Counted from the stretch's first letter, positions 9,390-18,953 are shown. The stretch: DNA of 37,300 nt from Zoogloea sp. (GCF_028693495.1 NZ_JAQUVG010000025.1:1-37300), one strand, 5' to 3'. Numbers and translations: made by a program. The notes: generated by a model not told the origin, from the sequence alone.

Positions 9390-9999
9390 TGCGAACTCCG
9401 GCAACAAATTCGGTGATCTTGACGGCATCCTTGATTCCCTTTGCAACCTCCACTCCGCTGGAAACATCGACAGCCCAGGGCTGAACACGCCGCACCGCAT
9501 CGGTGATGTTGCCCGGGTGCAGGCCACCGGAGAGGATGAGAGGCAGAGGAAGGTCGGCTGGAATCAACGACCAGTCGAAGGTTTCGCCGCCACCACCATA
9601 ACCTTCGACAAAGGCATCGAGGAGCAGACCCTGGGCACCCGCAAAGGAAGCCGCGTATTTTACCAGATCAAGCCCTGGCCGCATCCTCGCTGCCTTGATG
9701 AAAGGCAGACCATGGCCCAGGCAATCAGTTTCCTGTTCGTCCCCATGAAACTGAAGAAGCTGAACTGGCACGTGCTCCCGGACCCGTGCAACCTCATTCC
9801 GGGTGGGGTTCACAAACAGCCCCACCGTGGTGACGAACGGAGGAATCAGGCGCGCCAGTTCCGCCGCCCGCTCGACACCCACAGACCGGGGACTGGGGGG
9901 GTAAAAACCCAGGCCGATGGCGTCAGCGCCCGCCTCAACCGCCGCGAGAACATCCTGCTCGCGGGTCAGGCCACAGATCTTGATACGAGTGCGGTGCAC
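9376..9999 (-). CDS. trpF: Phosphoribosylanthranilate isomerase
   Basis: TrpF carries out the Amadori rearrangement of phosphoribosylanthranilate in tryptophan synthesis. It is a free-standing enzyme here, not fused to TrpC. Start: the only plausible initiation codon near the conserved N-terminus is GTG at 9999, giving 207 residues beginning (M)[11 protein letters not shown]. It puts the general base at C9 and the general acid at D128 (LLLDAF). The phosphate-binding [10 protein letters not shown] and DVSSGVE loops are intact. No clear ribosome site precedes the GTG, and truA ends 4 bases upstream, so initiation probably depends on translational coupling. Longer in-frame starts lie inside truA and look spurious. 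Confidence 0.93.
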   Translation of the reverse strand: MHRTRIKICGLTREQDVLAAVEAGADAIGLGFYPPSPRSVGVERAAELARLIPPFVTTVGLFVNPTRNEVARVREHVPVQLLQFHGDEQETDCLGHGLPFIKAARMRPGLDLVKYAASFAGAQGLLLDAFVEGYGGGGETFDWSLIPADLPLPLILSGGLHPGNITDAVRRVQPWAVDVSSGVEVAKGIKDAVKITEFVAGVRNAHG

Positions 10000-10003
10000 G
10001 GCG

Positions 10004-10798
10004 TCAGGGCAACAGAAGTTGGGGAGGAGCGATGATACGCCCCCCGTTGGGCAGCGGCCAGCGTGCCGGATATTCGACGCCGCACAGATAAAGCCCGTCG
10101 GGTGCAAAAGTGGGCGCAGCAATGGTCCGGTTGCGGGCGGCCAGGATCTCTGCCATCCACTCCACCGGCCTTCTCCCCTTCCCCACATACACCAGAGAAC
10201 CAACGAGATTGCGGATCATGTGGTGCAGGAAGGCGTTCCCATGAAAGTCGAAGATGACCATGTCGCCCTGGCGCTGCACCTTGACGGAGTAAATCAGTCG
10301 TACGGGAGATTTGGCCTGGCACTCGGCCGCACGGAAGGAGGTGAAGTCATGCGTACCGACCAGGCATGCTGCCGCCTCGGCCATGCGCTCCTCGTCCAGA
10401 GGCCCATGGGCCCACCCCACCCGCCCGGCCAGGAGTCCGGGCCGGACCCGACGGTTTAGGAGAATATAACGGTAGTGACGAGACTCCGCACTGAAGCGAG
10501 CATGAAAATCTCCGTCCACCTCCACAGCCCAAAGAACACCGATGCGAGTGGGAAGATGACTATTCACCCCCCGCACCCAGGCCTCCAGGGGACGGCTGAC
10601 CGGCGGATCGAAATGCACCACCTGGGCTGTGCCGTGCACCCCCGTGTCAGTGCGACCTGCACAGACCAGCTTCACGGGCTGCAGGGCGATCATCGCCATG
10701 GCCTTCTCAAGCGCATCCTGCACGGTCCGCCCATGAGGCTGGGTCTGCCAGCCTTCAAAAGCGTCTCCGGCATACTCCACACCCAGCGCAATCCTCAT
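10004..10798 (-). CDS. truA: tRNA pseudouridine(38-40) synthase
   Basis: TruA converts uridines 38-40 in the anticodon arm of tRNAs to pseudouridine. The 264-residue protein starts MRIALGVEYAGDAFEGWQ, and the catalytic aspartate is D51 in AGRTDTGVHG. The second half carries the repeated fold with HDFTSFRA and the NAFLHHMIRNLVG motif near the C-terminal domain. The ATG at 10798 is chosen because it starts directly at the first strand; a 19-residue upstream extension overlaps the preceding membrane-protein gene. The ATG overlaps that gene's TGA by four bases. truA next to trpF is common in proteobacteria. Confidence 0.96.
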   Translation of the reverse strand: MRIALGVEYAGDAFEGWQTQPHGRTVQDALEKAMAMIALQPVKLVCAGRTDTGVHGTAQVVHFDPPVSRPLEAWVRGVNSHLPTRIGVLWAVEVDGDFHARFSAESRHYRYILLNRRVRPGLLAGRVGWAHGPLDEERMAEAAACLVGTHDFTSFRAAECQAKSPVRLIYSVKVQRQGDMVIFDFHGNAFLHHMIRNLVGSLVYVGKGRRPVEWMAEILAARNRTIAAPTFAPDGLYLCGVEYPARWPLPNGGRIIAPPQLLLP

Positions 10799-11397
10799 TG
10801 CGAAACACTCCAGAACACCACGCCAAGACTCAAGATTACGGCCAATCCATCCCATCCCCGCCAGTGGACAGCATCCACCCGCAAGGGCAACACCTCCCGC
10901 TCCGACTCCGCAGGCTCGCCCAGGAGGGCACGCCAGCCCCCCTCGGGAGGCGTCTCCACATAGCGAAGGGCGAGCAGGACACGTACAGCAAGGACCTCTC
11001 CGGCGCGCCCCCTACCGGTCAGGGGCCTGGCCACTTCCATAAAACCCGCTACAAGTGCCCTGTCCGGTGTGCTCTCAAGAAGCAAGGCCACCAGAAGCAC
11101 GAGGAAAAGCAATCTGGCCCCTTGAGCCAAGGCCAGACTCAAGCCCTCCCAGCTCGGACCGAACGCACCCAGTGCAGAGATACAAGCCTCACCAGGGGTA
11201 AAGAAGGCAAACAGGACGAAAAGCACCCCCAGAAGGACTCGAACGCGTCGCACCATCCGAAAGGCGCGCTGGCGGCACAATCCCAGGGCAGCACCCATAA
11301 TCAAAAGCCCGAGACCCCACAGAAGCGGGCCTCGGGCAATCTGCATCATCAAGACAAACGCCGCCCACATCAGCAGGCGGCTTGCCGGGTTGAACAT
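10795..11397 (-). CDS. Polytopic membrane protein, possibly orphan EcfT/CbiQ-like
   Basis: This 200-residue protein has about four to five hydrophobic segments (roughly residues 6-45, 52-70, 85-107 and 183-198) and arginine-rich cytoplasmic loops (RQRAFRMVRRVRVL). The N-terminal NPASRLLMW start and the arrangement of a helix bundle plus a basic C-terminal half resemble the transmembrane T component of energy-coupling factor transporters. No ATPase or substrate-binding S component is next to it. If it is EcfT-like, it is either an orphan that works with distant partners or a protein with another role. It overlaps truA by four bases and follows fimV by 26, so it is certainly expressed in that operon. 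Function is not established from this sequence. Confidence 0.75.
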   Translation of the reverse strand: MFNPASRLLMWAAFVLMMQIARGPLLWGLGLLIMGAALGLCRQRAFRMVRRVRVLLGVLFVLFAFFTPGEACISALGAFGPSWEGLSLALAQGARLLFLVLLVALLLESTPDRALVAGFMEVARPLTGRGRAGEVLAVRVLLALRYVETPPEGGWRALLGEPAESEREVLPLRVDAVHWRGWDGLAVILSLGVVFWSVSQ

Positions 11398-11423
11398 CAG
11401 GGAGAACGCCAGGAACTCCCCGA

Positions 11424-14327
11424 TCAGGAAAGACGGATCAGCATGGTCTGAGCTTCAGCCTGCTGGGCCGGGGACCCCTCCCGCAATACTTCCTCGACCA
11501 GCTCTCGGGCGCCATCCTGGTCGCCCATCTCCTCATAGGCTTTGGCCAGTTCGAGTTTGGTAGCCACCTCCTGCTGCAGCTCTAGATCCAGGGGAGGCTC
11601 AGTCGGAGGACCGGCATCCGGCAGATCGAGCATCCCACCGGACAGCAACTGGCTCGACTCCAGATCCACAGGCTTGAAATCAACGGCAGCTTGCAGAACG
11701 CTCACCTCCTTGGCCGGCGCCTTGTCATCGAGTTCAAAGTCGAAGTCGAGGAGGCTGCTATCAAAACTGGTTCCCTCGAGATCAAGCGTCGGCCGGGGAT
11801 CCGTTGCAGACAGGAAACTGTCATCGGCCAGCGTCGCGGTAAGGTCCACGTCCACAGTAGGTTCTGCAGGCAGACTGGCATGACGCTCGCCAAATTCGGA
11901 GCTCACCTCGAAATCCAGATCGCTGGGGTCAGGCAGACTGAAATCGTCTCCGACAAACTGAGGGCGGGTCGCCGTTGCCTCAAAATCATGGGATACCTGA
12001 CCACCAGTGACCAGAGTACCTCCCCCCGGAGCAGGCTGATCGAAACCCAGATCAAAATCCAGGGCTCCGACACTCTCACCGCTTCCCACGCCACCAGTGG
12101 AAGCCGTGACCGTTGCCGCAGAGGGTACAGGCTCTGGCTGCAGATCCAGATCGAAATCCAGCACTGAAGTGTCCGGGATATCCGCAAGGGGAAGCGCCTC
12201 TCCCTGCGCGGCAACCGCGCGATCGATGTCATCCATTCCGGAATACTGGTTCAGCTCCCCCGGAAGGGCCCAGGTGTCCTTCAGCTGGGATGGAGACTCT
12301 AGTGGATCACCAGCACGTTCGGCGTCCGGGCCAGCCTTCGAAGAATAAGAATCCGCTGCCTGCACGAAAGCAGCAGCCGGTGGCGCCACCGCGGCGGCTC
12401 CCATGGATGAGGGTGGTGCGGGCTGCGCCTTGGCCACAGCAGAAGCCGTCGCCGTAAGAGGTGCAGGAACACGGTACAGCGGACTATCGGGATCTACCTT
12501 ACGACCCAGTGCGGCAGCCTTGTCCCAGTCGGGACCATTGCCGCCAGTGAGGGAATAGAGCTCCGTTGCCGTTGTCTCGAACTGCTTGAGATTCTTGCGC
12601 TGGGCATAAATTTCCAGCAGTTTGAGGTGAACACCCGTGCGCCCTGGATCCGTCTTCAAAGCGTCCAGCAGAATTTCCTCAGCCTGGGCATCCCGCCCAT
12701 AAGCCATGTAGACATCTGCCTCGGCCACCGGATCCACTCCTTCATCCGTATCGATGGAGGAAAGTCCGGACTGACTGAAATCTGTCTGGATACTGCTGCT
12801 TCCCGTATCGACACTCTGACCGCCGGCACTACCAAACACTGAATTTCCACCATCCACGAACTCGGAGGGTACGATTGAATTCAGCGGAGCCTCCTCGGTA
12901 CGACGACGCTGGTAGATCTTGTATGCGCCCCAGCCGAGCAACAGAGCGAGGATCCCGCCCCCTCCCAACAGCAAGGACATGTCTTCCGAAGGGCCAACCT
13001 CCGGCTGAGGAGGCAGCTCTGGAGCCACTACCGGGGCAGCGGCAGGGGCCGGCGGCTGTCCCGGCGCTTCAGCTGGCTTGGCAGGATCCACCAATGCCGG
13101 AGGGGCTGCATCTGTGCCTCCCTCGGCCTCCGGCTTGACCTCTGGCACCGGCACGGGCGCCTGGTCAGTCGTTGCGGGCAGCGGCGCAGCACCATCCGCT
13201 TGCAGGGCGGCCATGCCCTGACTCTTCAGCTCCACCAGCCTCTGCAACTCCTTGATGCTCTTTTCCAATTCGGCCAGCCGGTCATTGGCATCCCGCAATG
13301 CCTTGTCCCGGGAAACAAGATCCTCTTCCAGGGCCTGCAGGCGCGCTGCTGACTTTTCTCCACCCGCTCCCCCCCTGGGCCCTTCCTCGGCACGGGAAAC
13401 CTTGAGCTGATCAGTTGAGCCCTGCACCAGCGCCCTGTCCTCGATCTTGGCCCCGATACGCCCCCCACCCGCTTGGCGCGGCACGTCTTCACGCGCTGAA
13501 GCGGCACCGGACTGCTCGGCAAGACGCTGACGATAGCGACCAAAATCGGAAGACTGGGCCACCAACTGACGACGCTCGCCGTCCCCGGCAAGCTGGCGGA
13601 CCGTGTCCGCATCGGGAATGCGCAGAATTCTGCCCGCCTGCAGGCGGTTGATATCCTGGGCAATAAACGCCGACCGATTGCCCTGATAGAGGGCGATCAG
13701 CATTTGTTCGACGGAAACGCCATCCGGACGGCTCTCCACGGCAATCCGGTGCAGCGTGTCCCCTGGCTGGACCAGGTAACCTCGTCCAGCCGCCCCTGCC
13801 TGGGTCCGCGGCACCCGGACAGACGCGGGACGGCGCTGAGGCTGAACATCCACGGGTGCAGCAGCTGCGGGAGCACGAACCTCAGGGGAATTGACCGGGG
13901 TCTGGACCCGGCTGCTAACCGTATCCGGAGGATCCAGCAGGAAGGTGTATTCACGGATCAGACGCCCGGCAGACCAGTTCAGCTCAATCAGCATGTCCAC
14001 GAAGGGATCGTTGATCGGCCGGTCGCTGGACACGCGGACCACGGCCTTGGCCCCCCTCCGCTCCACACTCATGCGCAAACCGGCAATGGAAGGTACAAAA
14101 TCGACCCCCGCCTGACGGAAGGCATCTGCAGATGCCAGCCGCGCCGTCATGTTCTGGAGCTCTTCAGGGGTCGCGGCGATCTCCACTTCGGCCCGGAGGG
14201 GCTGCCCGAGGCCACTCATGACAGTAATCCGCCCAAGCCCCGCGGCACTGGCACCCAGAGAAATTGCACTGATGGACGCAGCAAGCAGGGTACGTTTTAG
14301 CCGACTTTTCACGGGGTTCTTAGGCAC
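11424..14327 (-). CDS. fimV: FimV/HubP-type polar peptidoglycan-binding protein
   Basis: FimV proteins mark the cell pole and help assemble type IV pili and chemosensory clusters. The 967-residue protein has the full architecture: a signal peptide (hydrophobic core about 13-29), the FimV N-terminal domain (about 30-140), a LysM domain (about 183-240), a coiled coil (about 326-372), a Pro/Ala-rich linker, one membrane helix (about 449-472), a cytoplasmic TPR-like part (about 531-618), an acidic region with repeated LDFDL-type motifs, and a conserved C-terminal helix pair (about 913-967). The start is GTG at 14327, just after an in-frame stop. A second GTG at 14312 would give a shorter signal peptide. 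Neither has a strong ribosome site. Confidence 0.93.
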   Translation of the reverse strand: MPKNPVKSRLKRTLLAASISAISLGASAAGLGRITVMSGLGQPLRAEVEIAATPEELQNMTARLASADAFRQAGVDFVPSIAGLRMSVERRGAKAVVRVSSDRPINDPFVDMLIELNWSAGRLIREYTFLLDPPDTVSSRVQTPVNSPEVRAPAAAAPVDVQPQRRPASVRVPRTQAGAAGRGYLVQPGDTLHRIAVESRPDGVSVEQMLIALYQGNRSAFIAQDINRLQAGRILRIPDADTVRQLAGDGERRQLVAQSSDFGRYRQRLAEQSGAASAREDVPRQAGGGRIGAKIEDRALVQGSTDQLKVSRAEEGPRGGAGGEKSAARLQALEEDLVSRDKALRDANDRLAELEKSIKELQRLVELKSQGMAALQADGAAPLPATTDQAPVPVPEVKPEAEGGTDAAPPALVDPAKPAEAPGQPPAPAAAPVVAPELPPQPEVGPSEDMSLLLGGGGILALLLGWGAYKIYQRRRTEEAPLNSIVPSEFVDGGNSVFGSAGGQSVDTGSSSIQTDFSQSGLSSIDTDEGVDPVAEADVYMAYGRDAQAEEILLDALKTDPGRTGVHLKLLEIYAQRKNLKQFETTATELYSLTGGNGPDWDKAAALGRKVDPDSPLYRVPAPLTATASAVAKAQPAPPSSMGAAAVAPPAAAFVQAADSYSSKAGPDAERAGDPLESPSQLKDTWALPGELNQYSGMDDIDRAVAAQGEALPLADIPDTSVLDFDLDLQPEPVPSAATVTASTGGVGSGESVGALDFDLGFDQPAPGGGTLVTGGQVSHDFEATATRPQFVGDDFSLPDPSDLDFEVSSEFGERHASLPAEPTVDVDLTATLADDSFLSATDPRPTLDLEGTSFDSSLLDFDFELDDKAPAKEVSVLQAAVDFKPVDLESSQLLSGGMLDLPDAGPPTEPPLDLELQQEVATKLELAKAYEEMGDQDGARELVEEVLREGSPAQQAEAQTMLIRLS

Positions 14328-14380
14328 GAAGGCTGATCATAGAAATCGAGTTGTTCATGAACATAACATCATGGGTTTGG

Positions 14381-14416
14381 TGAGGCAAGTTCAAGGCATT
14401 CTTGAATGCTGCCTCA
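14381..14416. other. Long hairpin between asd and fimV
   Basis: TGAGGCA (14381-14387) pairs with TGCCTCA (14410-14416), and TTCAAG (14390-14395) with CTTGAA (14401-14406), separated by a 2x3 internal loop and closed by a 5-base loop. That is 13 bp of perfect pairing in 36 bases. An alternative inner stem, GCATTC/GAATGC, is also possible. There is no T run on either strand, so it is not a standard intrinsic terminator. It may cap or process the mRNA between asd and fimV, or act in regulation of fimV. Confidence 0.6.
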
Positions 14417-14432
14417 TCCAACCAGAACCGGA

Positions 14433-15566
14433 TCAATCCTCCAGAAGGATCCGCAGCATGCGCCGCAGGGGTTCCGCAGCACCCCACAGGAGTTGGTCAC
14501 CACAGGTGAAGGCCGCCAGATACTCTGGCCCCATGGCCATCTTGTGCAGACGACCCACCGGAACCGTCAGGGTGCCGGTCACAGCGGCCGGGGTCAGCTC
14601 GCGTTCGGAAATCTCCCGATCGTTAGGCACAACCTTGGCCCAGGGGTTGGCCTGGGCGAGCAGGTCGGAAATTTCGTCCAGGGGCACATCCTTCCTGAGC
14701 TTGATGGTCAGCGCCTGGGAGTGGCAGCGCATGGCACCAATACGCACGCACAGACCGTCGATCGGAATGGATCCCGGACTCCGGAACGCCGGCTTGCCCA
14801 GGATCTTGTTGCATTCAGCACCGCCCTTCCACTCTTCCTTGGACTGGCCGTTTTCGACCGGAACATCAATCCAGGGAATCAGGGAGCCCGCCAGCGGTGT
14901 GTTGCGGAAGTTCTTCTTGGGGAAGGCGTCGGAACGGATGGTCTCGGCCACCTTGCGGTCAATGTCCAGAATCGCAGATGCCGGATCGGCCAACAGGTCG
15001 GCAACGGACGCGTGGATGGAGCCCATCTGGGCGATCAACTCACGCATGTTCTGGGCGCCGGCACCGGAGGCGGCCTGGTAGGTCATGGACGTGGCCCACT
15101 CGATCAGGTCGTTCTGGAACAAGCCCCCCAGCCCCATGAGCATCAGGGACACGGTACAGTTGCCGCCAATCCAGTTCTTGCCTCCCTTGGCCAGGGAGTC
15201 CTTGATCACGTTCATGTTGACCGGATCCAGGATGATGACAGCATCGTCCGCCATGCGCAGGGCAGATGCCGCATCAATCCAGTGTCCGTTCCAGCCCGCG
15301 GCACGCAGCCTGGGGAAAACTTCCTTGGTGTAGTCGCCACCCTGACAAGTGACGATGATGTCGCAGGCCTTCAGGGCGTCGATGTTCATCGCGTCCTGCA
15401 GCGGAGCGGAAGCCTCCTTGCCACCGAGCACCGGGGCCTTGCCGCCGGCGTTGGAGGTGGAGAAATAGACCGGCTCGATGTGGGCGAAATCACCCTCCTC
15501 GACCATGCGCTGCATCAGCACGGAACCCACCATGCCACGCCAGCCAACCAGACCTACCTTTTTCAT
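14433..15566 (-). CDS. asd: Aspartate-semialdehyde dehydrogenase
   Basis: Asd reduces aspartyl phosphate to aspartate semialdehyde with NADPH, the branch point to lysine/diaminopimelate, threonine and methionine. The ATG at 15566 is preferred to a TTG four codons upstream because GGGGA sits directly before it. The 377-residue product has the N-terminal NADP loop GWRGMVGS (8-15), the catalytic cysteine C137 in [10 protein letters not shown], the [14 protein letters not shown] segment, and the [20 protein letters not shown] region with the substrate arginine and histidine. Length and motifs are of the Gram-negative enzyme type. It follows leuB by 39 bases. The product feeds MetZ, four genes' worth of pathway away but in the same transcription block. 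Confidence 0.97.
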   Translation of the reverse strand: MKKVGLVGWRGMVGSVLMQRMVEEGDFAHIEPVYFSTSNAGGKAPVLGGKEASAPLQDAMNIDALKACDIIVTCQGGDYTKEVFPRLRAAGWNGHWIDAASALRMADDAVIILDPVNMNVIKDSLAKGGKNWIGGNCTVSLMLMGLGGLFQNDLIEWATSMTYQAASGAGAQNMRELIAQMGSIHASVADLLADPASAILDIDRKVAETIRSDAFPKKNFRNTPLAGSLIPWIDVPVENGQSKEEWKGGAECNKILGKPAFRSPGSIPIDGLCVRIGAMRCHSQALTIKLRKDVPLDEISDLLAQANPWAKVVPNDREISERELTPAAVTGTLTVPVGRLHKMAMGPEYLAAFTCGDQLLWGAAEPLRRMLRILLED

Positions 15567-15605
15567 ATTGATCCCCAATCAGGCGTTTTCAGTTTTATTG
15601 ATTTC

Positions 15606-16667
15606 TTAGAGCGCCGCGATCACCGCATCGCCCATTTCCTTGGTTCCGACCCGGCGCGTGCCCGGCTCGTAGATGTCACCGGTACGGTAACCGGCGGCAA
15701 GCACCTTCTTGACCGCATTCTCGATGCGCGCCGCGAACCCCTCCTGATTGAAGGTATAGCGCAGCATCATCGCGGCGGACAGGATGGTCGCCAGCGGATT
15801 GGCGACGCCCTTGCCAGCGATGTCGGGAGCGGAGCCATGGCTGGGTTCGTACAGACCCTTGTTGTTGGCATCCAGCGACGCGGACGGCAGCATGCCGATC
15901 GAACCCGTCAACATGGACGCCTCATCGGACAGGATGTCCCCGAACATGTTGCCCGTCACCATCACGTCAAACTGCTTGGGCGCCCGCACCAACTGCATGG
16001 CGGCGTTGTCCACCAGCATGTGGGACAGCTCCACATCCGGATAGTCAGCCGACAGCTCGATCATCACGTCGCGCCACAGCTGGGTAGACTCCAGCACGTT
16101 CATCTTGTCCACAGAGCACAGCTTCTTGCCTCGCTTGCGGGCGGCTTCGAAAGCGACTTTGCCGATGCGACGAATCTCGGACTCGGAGTACACCATCGTG
16201 TTGAAGCCGACGCGCTCGCCGCCCTCCTCACGAATGCCCCGGGGCTGGCCGAAATAGATGTCACCGGTCAGCTCTCGGACGATGAGGATGTCCAGGCCCG
16301 CCACGATCTCAGGCTTGAGGGTGGACGCGTTGGCCAGTTCCGGATAGAGGATGGCCGGGCGCAGATTGGCGAACAGATTGAGCTCCTTGCGAATCGCCAG
16401 CAGGCCCCTCTCCGGACGCTGTTCCCGGGGGAGGTTGTCCCACTGGGGACCGCCAACGGCGCCCAGCAGGATCGCATCAGCCTCCCGGGCCAGCGTGCTG
16501 GTGACCTCAGGATAGGGTGTTCCGGTCGCATCTACCGCGCAGCCGCCGATGAGGGCAGTCTCTGCCGTGAAGTCGAGGCCATCACTCCGCAGGGCTTCGA
16601 GCACGCGCAGGGCCTGCTCCGTGATTTCGGGACCAATGCCGTCTCCCGGCAGAACACAAATCTTCAT
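15606..16667 (-). CDS. leuB: 3-isopropylmalate dehydrogenase
   Basis: LeuB oxidises and decarboxylates 3-isopropylmalate to 2-ketoisocaproate with NAD, the penultimate step of leucine synthesis. The 353-residue protein begins [15 protein letters not shown] and has the family features: AVGGPQWD, the [10 protein letters not shown] segment with the catalytic tyrosine, the DKMNVLES lysine segment, DMxxN-like divalent metal residues in the [11 protein letters not shown] and [14 protein letters not shown] stretches, and the NAD-specificity region [14 protein letters not shown]. Length matches the family. An AGAAAGA-like site lies just upstream of the ATG. The gap to leuD is 58 bases. Confidence 0.97.
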   Translation of the reverse strand: MKICVLPGDGIGPEITEQALRVLEALRSDGLDFTAETALIGGCAVDATGTPYPEVTSTLAREADAILLGAVGGPQWDNLPREQRPERGLLAIRKELNLFANLRPAILYPELANASTLKPEIVAGLDILIVRELTGDIYFGQPRGIREEGGERVGFNTMVYSESEIRRIGKVAFEAARKRGKKLCSVDKMNVLESTQLWRDVMIELSADYPDVELSHMLVDNAAMQLVRAPKQFDVMVTGNMFGDILSDEASMLTGSIGMLPSASLDANNKGLYEPSHGSAPDIAGKGVANPLATILSAAMMLRYTFNQEGFAARIENAVKKVLAAGYRTGDIYEPGTRRVGTKEMGDAVIAAL

Positions 16668-16725
16668 GGTGTCTTTCTATGCTTGTTGGCAAACGCCGGC
16701 CCCGAAGGTGAGGACCGGTGGGCGA

Positions 16726-17364
16726 TCAGGCAAACAGCCAGGGCTGGTCCATACGGCGGCGCTCTTCGAAGGCGCGGATCTTGTCGGCATGACGGAGAGT
16801 CAGGCCGATGTCATCCCAGCCGTTGAGGAGGCATTCACGGCGAAAGGGGTCCACATCAAACGGGATCACCTTTCCATCAGGGCGGGTAATGGTCTGGGCC
16901 TGGAGATCCACGCTCAGGGTGTAACCGGCGCTCTCGTGACACTGGGAGAACAACTCATCCACTTCGGAGCCAGGAAGCCTGATGGGCAGCAGGCCGTTCT
17001 TGAAGCAGTTGTTGAAGAAGATGTCTGCAAAGCTCGGTCCGATCAAGACCCGGAAGCCGAAATCCTCAAGCGCCCAAGGGGCATGCTCGCGGGAGCTGCC
17101 ACACCCGAAGTTGTCCCGGGTCAGAAGAATCTGAGCACCCTGGTAACGGGGTTGGTTGAGGACAAAATCCGGGTTCAGGGGACGACCGGAAGCATCCTGC
17201 CCCGGCTGCCCCACATCCTTGTAGCGCCACTCATCGAACAGATTGGGACCAAAGCCGCTCCGCTTGATAGATTTGAGGAACTGCTTCGGAATGATTGCAT
17301 CGGTATCCACGTTGGCGCGATCCATCGGCGCCACAAGACCGTCGAGTTTCTGGAAGGGCTTCAT
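16726..17364 (-). CDS. leuD: 3-isopropylmalate dehydratase small subunit
   Basis: LeuD is the small (swivel) subunit of isopropylmalate isomerase, which with LeuC interconverts 2- and 3-isopropylmalate. The 212-residue protein starts [26 protein letters not shown] and carries the substrate-specificity loop and the conserved [15 protein letters not shown] motif near residues 85-99. The size is normal for the bacterial LeuD (about 200-215). The small entericidin gene lies immediately upstream, with its stop codon adjoining the leuD ATG at 17364. LeuC is the next gene up, so the isomerase subunits are made from one message with the small gene between them. Confidence 0.96.
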   Translation of the reverse strand: MKPFQKLDGLVAPMDRANVDTDAIIPKQFLKSIKRSGFGPNLFDEWRYKDVGQPGQDASGRPLNPDFVLNQPRYQGAQILLTRDNFGCGSSREHAPWALEDFGFRVLIGPSFADIFFNNCFKNGLLPIRLPGSEVDELFSQCHESAGYTLSVDLQAQTITRPDGKVIPFDVDPFRRECLLNGWDDIGLTLRHADKIRAFEERRRMDQPWLFA

Positions 17365-17490
17365 TTACTTGACTGCCTTCTGGATGGCTTCGCCACCCTT
17401 TTCAATATCCTTGCCAAGGCCCTGGACGGTATTGCAGCCGCCCAAGAACACCATGGCGAACACGCCAATCAGGGCAATATGGTTGCGCAT
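17365..17490 (-). CDS. Entericidin-like small lipoprotein
   Basis: A 41-residue protein, MRNHIALIGVFAMVFLGGCN at its start, with a short basic tip, a hydrophobic core and a lipobox ending at C20 (LGGC). The mature part, about 22 residues, contains a helix with a KDIEKGGEAIQ-type motif, which is the entericidin A/B signature. Entericidins are outer-membrane-linked lipoproteins; in Escherichia coli they form an antidote/toxin pair tied to programmed lysis. Only one is present here and no partner is seen. A much longer in-frame extension upstream overlaps leuC and looks spurious. The gene sits exactly between leuC and leuD, which I recall as a recurrent betaproteobacterial arrangement. Confidence 0.85.
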   Translation of the reverse strand: MRNHIALIGVFAMVFLGGCNTVQGLGKDIEKGGEAIQKAVK

Positions 17491-17509
17491 GATCCGGCTC
17501 ACCCTTTGC

Positions 17510-18919
17510 TCAGCCGAGCGCACGGACGTCAGCAAAACGCCCCGTAACTGCGGCAGCAGCAGCCATTGCTGGGCTGACCAGATGCGTCCGCCCCCCGGCC
17601 CCCTGACGACCTTCGAAATTGCGGTTGGAAGTGGACGCGCAGCGTTCACCCGGCTCCAGGCGGTCCGCGTTCATGGCAAGGCACATGGAGCACCCTGGCT
17701 CACGCCATTCAAAGCCGGCCGCCAGGAAGATCTGGTCCAGACCTTCTGCCTCCGCCTGACGCTTGACGACGCCCGAACCAGGGACGACAAGCACCGCCTT
17801 GACGCTGTCGGCCTTGCGACGCCCCCTGGCCACCGCCGCCGCCGCACGCAGATCCTCGATGCGGGAGTTCGTGCAGGAGCCAATGAAGACCTTGTCCACC
17901 AGGATGTCCTTGATGGGCGTACGGGGCTCAAGCCCCATGTACTGCAGGGCGCGCTCCATGCCTTCGCGCTTGACCGGATCTGTTTCCAGGGAAGGGTCAG
18001 GGACATGCCCATCCACCGGAGCGACCATCTCCGGAGACGTACCCCAGGTGACCTGGGGCTGGATTTCCGCCGCATTCAGGTCCACCACACGGTCGAACCG
18101 GGCGCCTTCGTCGGAATGGAGCGTCTTCCAGTAGGCCACTGCCTTGTCCCACTGCTCACCACTCGGCGAGAAAGGGCGATCCTTGAGGTATTCGACTGTC
18201 TGCTCATCCACGGCCACCAGCCCGGCACGGGCACCGGCCTCGATCGCCATGTTGCAGATGGTCATTCGGCCTTCCATGGAAAGACTTCGGATCGCACTGC
18301 CGCCGAACTCCATGGCATAGCCCGTACCACCGGCCGTACCAATCTTGCCGATGATGGCCAGGACCACATCCTTGGCCGTAACCCCAGCACCCAGTTCTCC
18401 CTCGACACGAATGAGCATGGTCTTGGATTTCTTCTGGAGCAGGCACTGGGTGGCCATGACATGCTCCACCTCGGAGGTACCGATTCCATGGGCCAGACAG
18501 GCGAAAGCCCCATGAGTGGATGTGTGGGAATCACCACAGACCACCGTCATGCCCGGCAAGGTTGCACCGTTTTCGGGACCGATCACATGGACGATCCCCT
18601 GCCGCTGATCCTTGAAGGGGAAGTAGGCGAGGGCCCCCACTTCGCGGATGTTGGCATCCAGGGTTTCCACCTGCTGGCGGGAAACCGGATCCTCGATCCC
18701 CCGTTCCCAGTGGTCGGTCGGAGTATTGTGATCCGCAGTAGCCACAATGGAGTTCACACGCCAGGGCTTGCGGCCAGCCAGCTTGAGACCTTCGAAGGCC
18801 TGAGGGCTGGTGACTTCATGGACCAGATGACGGTCGATATAAATCAGCGCCGTGCCGTCTTCCTCGACGTGCACCACGTGGCTCGACCACAGTTTTTCGT
18901 AGAGCGTTTGCGCTTGCAT
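17510..18919 (-). CDS. leuC: 3-isopropylmalate dehydratase large subunit
   Basis: LeuC is the aconitase-type large subunit that carries the catalytic [4Fe-4S] cluster of isopropylmalate isomerase. The three cluster cysteines are C349 (GSCTNSR), C410 and C413 (GCSMCLAMN). Other family segments are DHNTPT, the [18 protein letters not shown] segment and the [20 protein letters not shown]-terminal motif. The 469-residue length and the [11 protein letters not shown] start are standard. No strong ribosome site precedes the ATG at 18919, and the M48 protease gene ends 34 bases upstream, so leuC may be translated by coupling or from a weak site. There is no obvious leucine leader peptide in that short gap. 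Confidence 0.97.
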   Translation of the reverse strand: MQAQTLYEKLWSSHVVHVEEDGTALIYIDRHLVHEVTSPQAFEGLKLAGRKPWRVNSIVATADHNTPTDHWERGIEDPVSRQQVETLDANIREVGALAYFPFKDQRQGIVHVIGPENGATLPGMTVVCGDSHTSTHGAFACLAHGIGTSEVEHVMATQCLLQKKSKTMLIRVEGELGAGVTAKDVVLAIIGKIGTAGGTGYAMEFGGSAIRSLSMEGRMTICNMAIEAGARAGLVAVDEQTVEYLKDRPFSPSGEQWDKAVAYWKTLHSDEGARFDRVVDLNAAEIQPQVTWGTSPEMVAPVDGHVPDPSLETDPVKREGMERALQYMGLEPRTPIKDILVDKVFIGSCTNSRIEDLRAAAAVARGRRKADSVKAVLVVPGSGVVKRQAEAEGLDQIFLAAGFEWREPGCSMCLAMNADRLEPGERCASTSNRNFEGRQGAGGRTHLVSPAMAAAAAVTGRFADVRALG

Positions 18920-18953
18920 TGGCAGATTTCGGTCTGATGCAGGGAAACGTTCA

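Noticed and set aside
15567-15578. TTG start four codons upstream for asd.
   Set aside because: The ATG at 15566 has GGGGA directly upstream and matches the conserved N-terminus.
14406-16826. An 806-codon open frame on the plus strand.
   Set aside because: It is fully antisense to asd and leuB, whose conserved motifs are intact. Its translation is His/Gln/Gly-rich without domains and has no ribosome site. High GC makes such long antisense frames common.
17243-18937. A 564-codon plus-strand frame.
   Set aside because: Antisense to leuC and the start of leuD, with no family similarity or start signal.
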